Shown here: positions 6,474-6,551 of the stretch, piece after piece
Layout of the letters: each line of letters starts with the position of its first letter
Position numbering within the stretch: position 1 is the first letter of the stretch
Assembly (NCBI GenBank): GCA_964403795.1
Contig: CAYOHP010000181.1
Location: forward strand, 4,938-11,488
Reading direction: 5' to 3'
DNA length: 6,551 nt
Source of the DNA: CAYOHP01 sp964403795 [NCBI: uncultured bacterium]
GTDB taxonomy: Bacteria; Muiribacteriota; UBA6191; CAZXTJ01
Program-made: the position numbers and the translations under genes
Notes under the pieces: generated by a model
Told to the model about the DNA's origin: nothing
The model's database searches: none
The model's input: only the letters and a program-made list of their open reading frames with translations

Positions 6474-6551
6474 CCCCCCCCCCCCCGGGGCGCGCCCCCG
6501 CCCCCGCCCCCCCCCGGGGGGGGGGGGGACCCCCCCCCCCCCCCCCCACCC
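6447..6551. other. C/G homopolymer tract at the window end, probable sequencing or assembly artefact
   Basis: Almost all of these 105 bases are C or G. Runs include 20 C (6447-6466), 14 C (6473-6486), 13 G (6516-6528) and 18 C (6530-6547). The change from normal codon-structured sequence is abrupt at 6446/6447, in the middle of had, where a GxGGxG-type NAD-binding loop (itself GC-rich) is expected. On the coding strand the tract reads mainly as poly-G, as produced by two-colour sequencing chemistry when signal is lost. An authentic G-rich tract cannot be excluded from sequence alone, but it would destroy had. Confidence 0.85.

Noticed and set aside
6043-6549. Minus-strand open frame reaching into the homopolymer end
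   Set aside because: It is out of frame with had, encodes mostly glycine and proline, and its upstream half is the probable artefact tract.
6447-6551. G-quadruplex, telomere-like or regulatory G-tract
   Set aside because: It interrupts a conserved enzyme at an essential cofactor loop and sits exactly at the sequence end, so an artefact is the simpler explanation.

Overview
The window is GC-rich (roughly two thirds G+C by eye) and almost entirely coding on the minus strand. It holds one compact operon for anaerobic breakdown of the aromatic ring through benzoyl-CoA. Read in the direction of transcription (high to low coordinates) the order is: had (3' two thirds or less, entering from the right edge) - oah - dch - bcrC - bcrB - bcrA - bcrD (5' part, leaving through the left edge).

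Together these genes encode the central 'upper' benzoyl-CoA pathway. The ATP-dependent class I benzoyl-CoA reductase (BcrCBAD) reduces benzoyl-CoA to cyclohexa-1,5-diene-1-carbonyl-CoA. Dch adds water to give 6-hydroxycyclohex-1-ene-1-carbonyl-CoA. Had oxidises this with NAD+ to 6-oxocyclohex-1-ene-1-carbonyl-CoA. Oah opens the ring hydrolytically to 3-hydroxypimelyl-CoA, which then goes to beta-oxidation. The reductase and the presence of Had and Oah match the Thauera-type (bcr) branch better than the Rhodopseudomonas (badDEFG/badK-badH-badI) branch.

The genes are packed without intergenic space. Neighbours overlap by 8 bp (had/oah), 4 bp GTGA (oah/dch), 4 bp ATGA (dch/bcrC) and 4 bp ATGA (bcrB/bcrA), or are separated by about 1-5 nt (bcrC/bcrB, bcrA/bcrD). 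All six visible stop codons are TGA. No promoter, terminator, RNA gene, repeat element or mobile element is visible, and no gene-free stretch longer than 300 bases exists. The operon promoter must lie beyond the right edge and the operon end beyond the left edge.

The last ~105 bases (6447-6551) are nearly pure C/G homopolymer. They interrupt had exactly where the glycine-rich NAD-binding loop should be, and look like a sequencing or assembly artefact at a contig end rather than biology.

The organism is probably a GC-rich bacterium that degrades aromatic compounds without oxygen. Class I reductases are best known from denitrifying or phototrophic facultative anaerobes, but the lineage cannot be fixed from this window. 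The system itself is a known one. I found no evidence of a previously undescribed system here.
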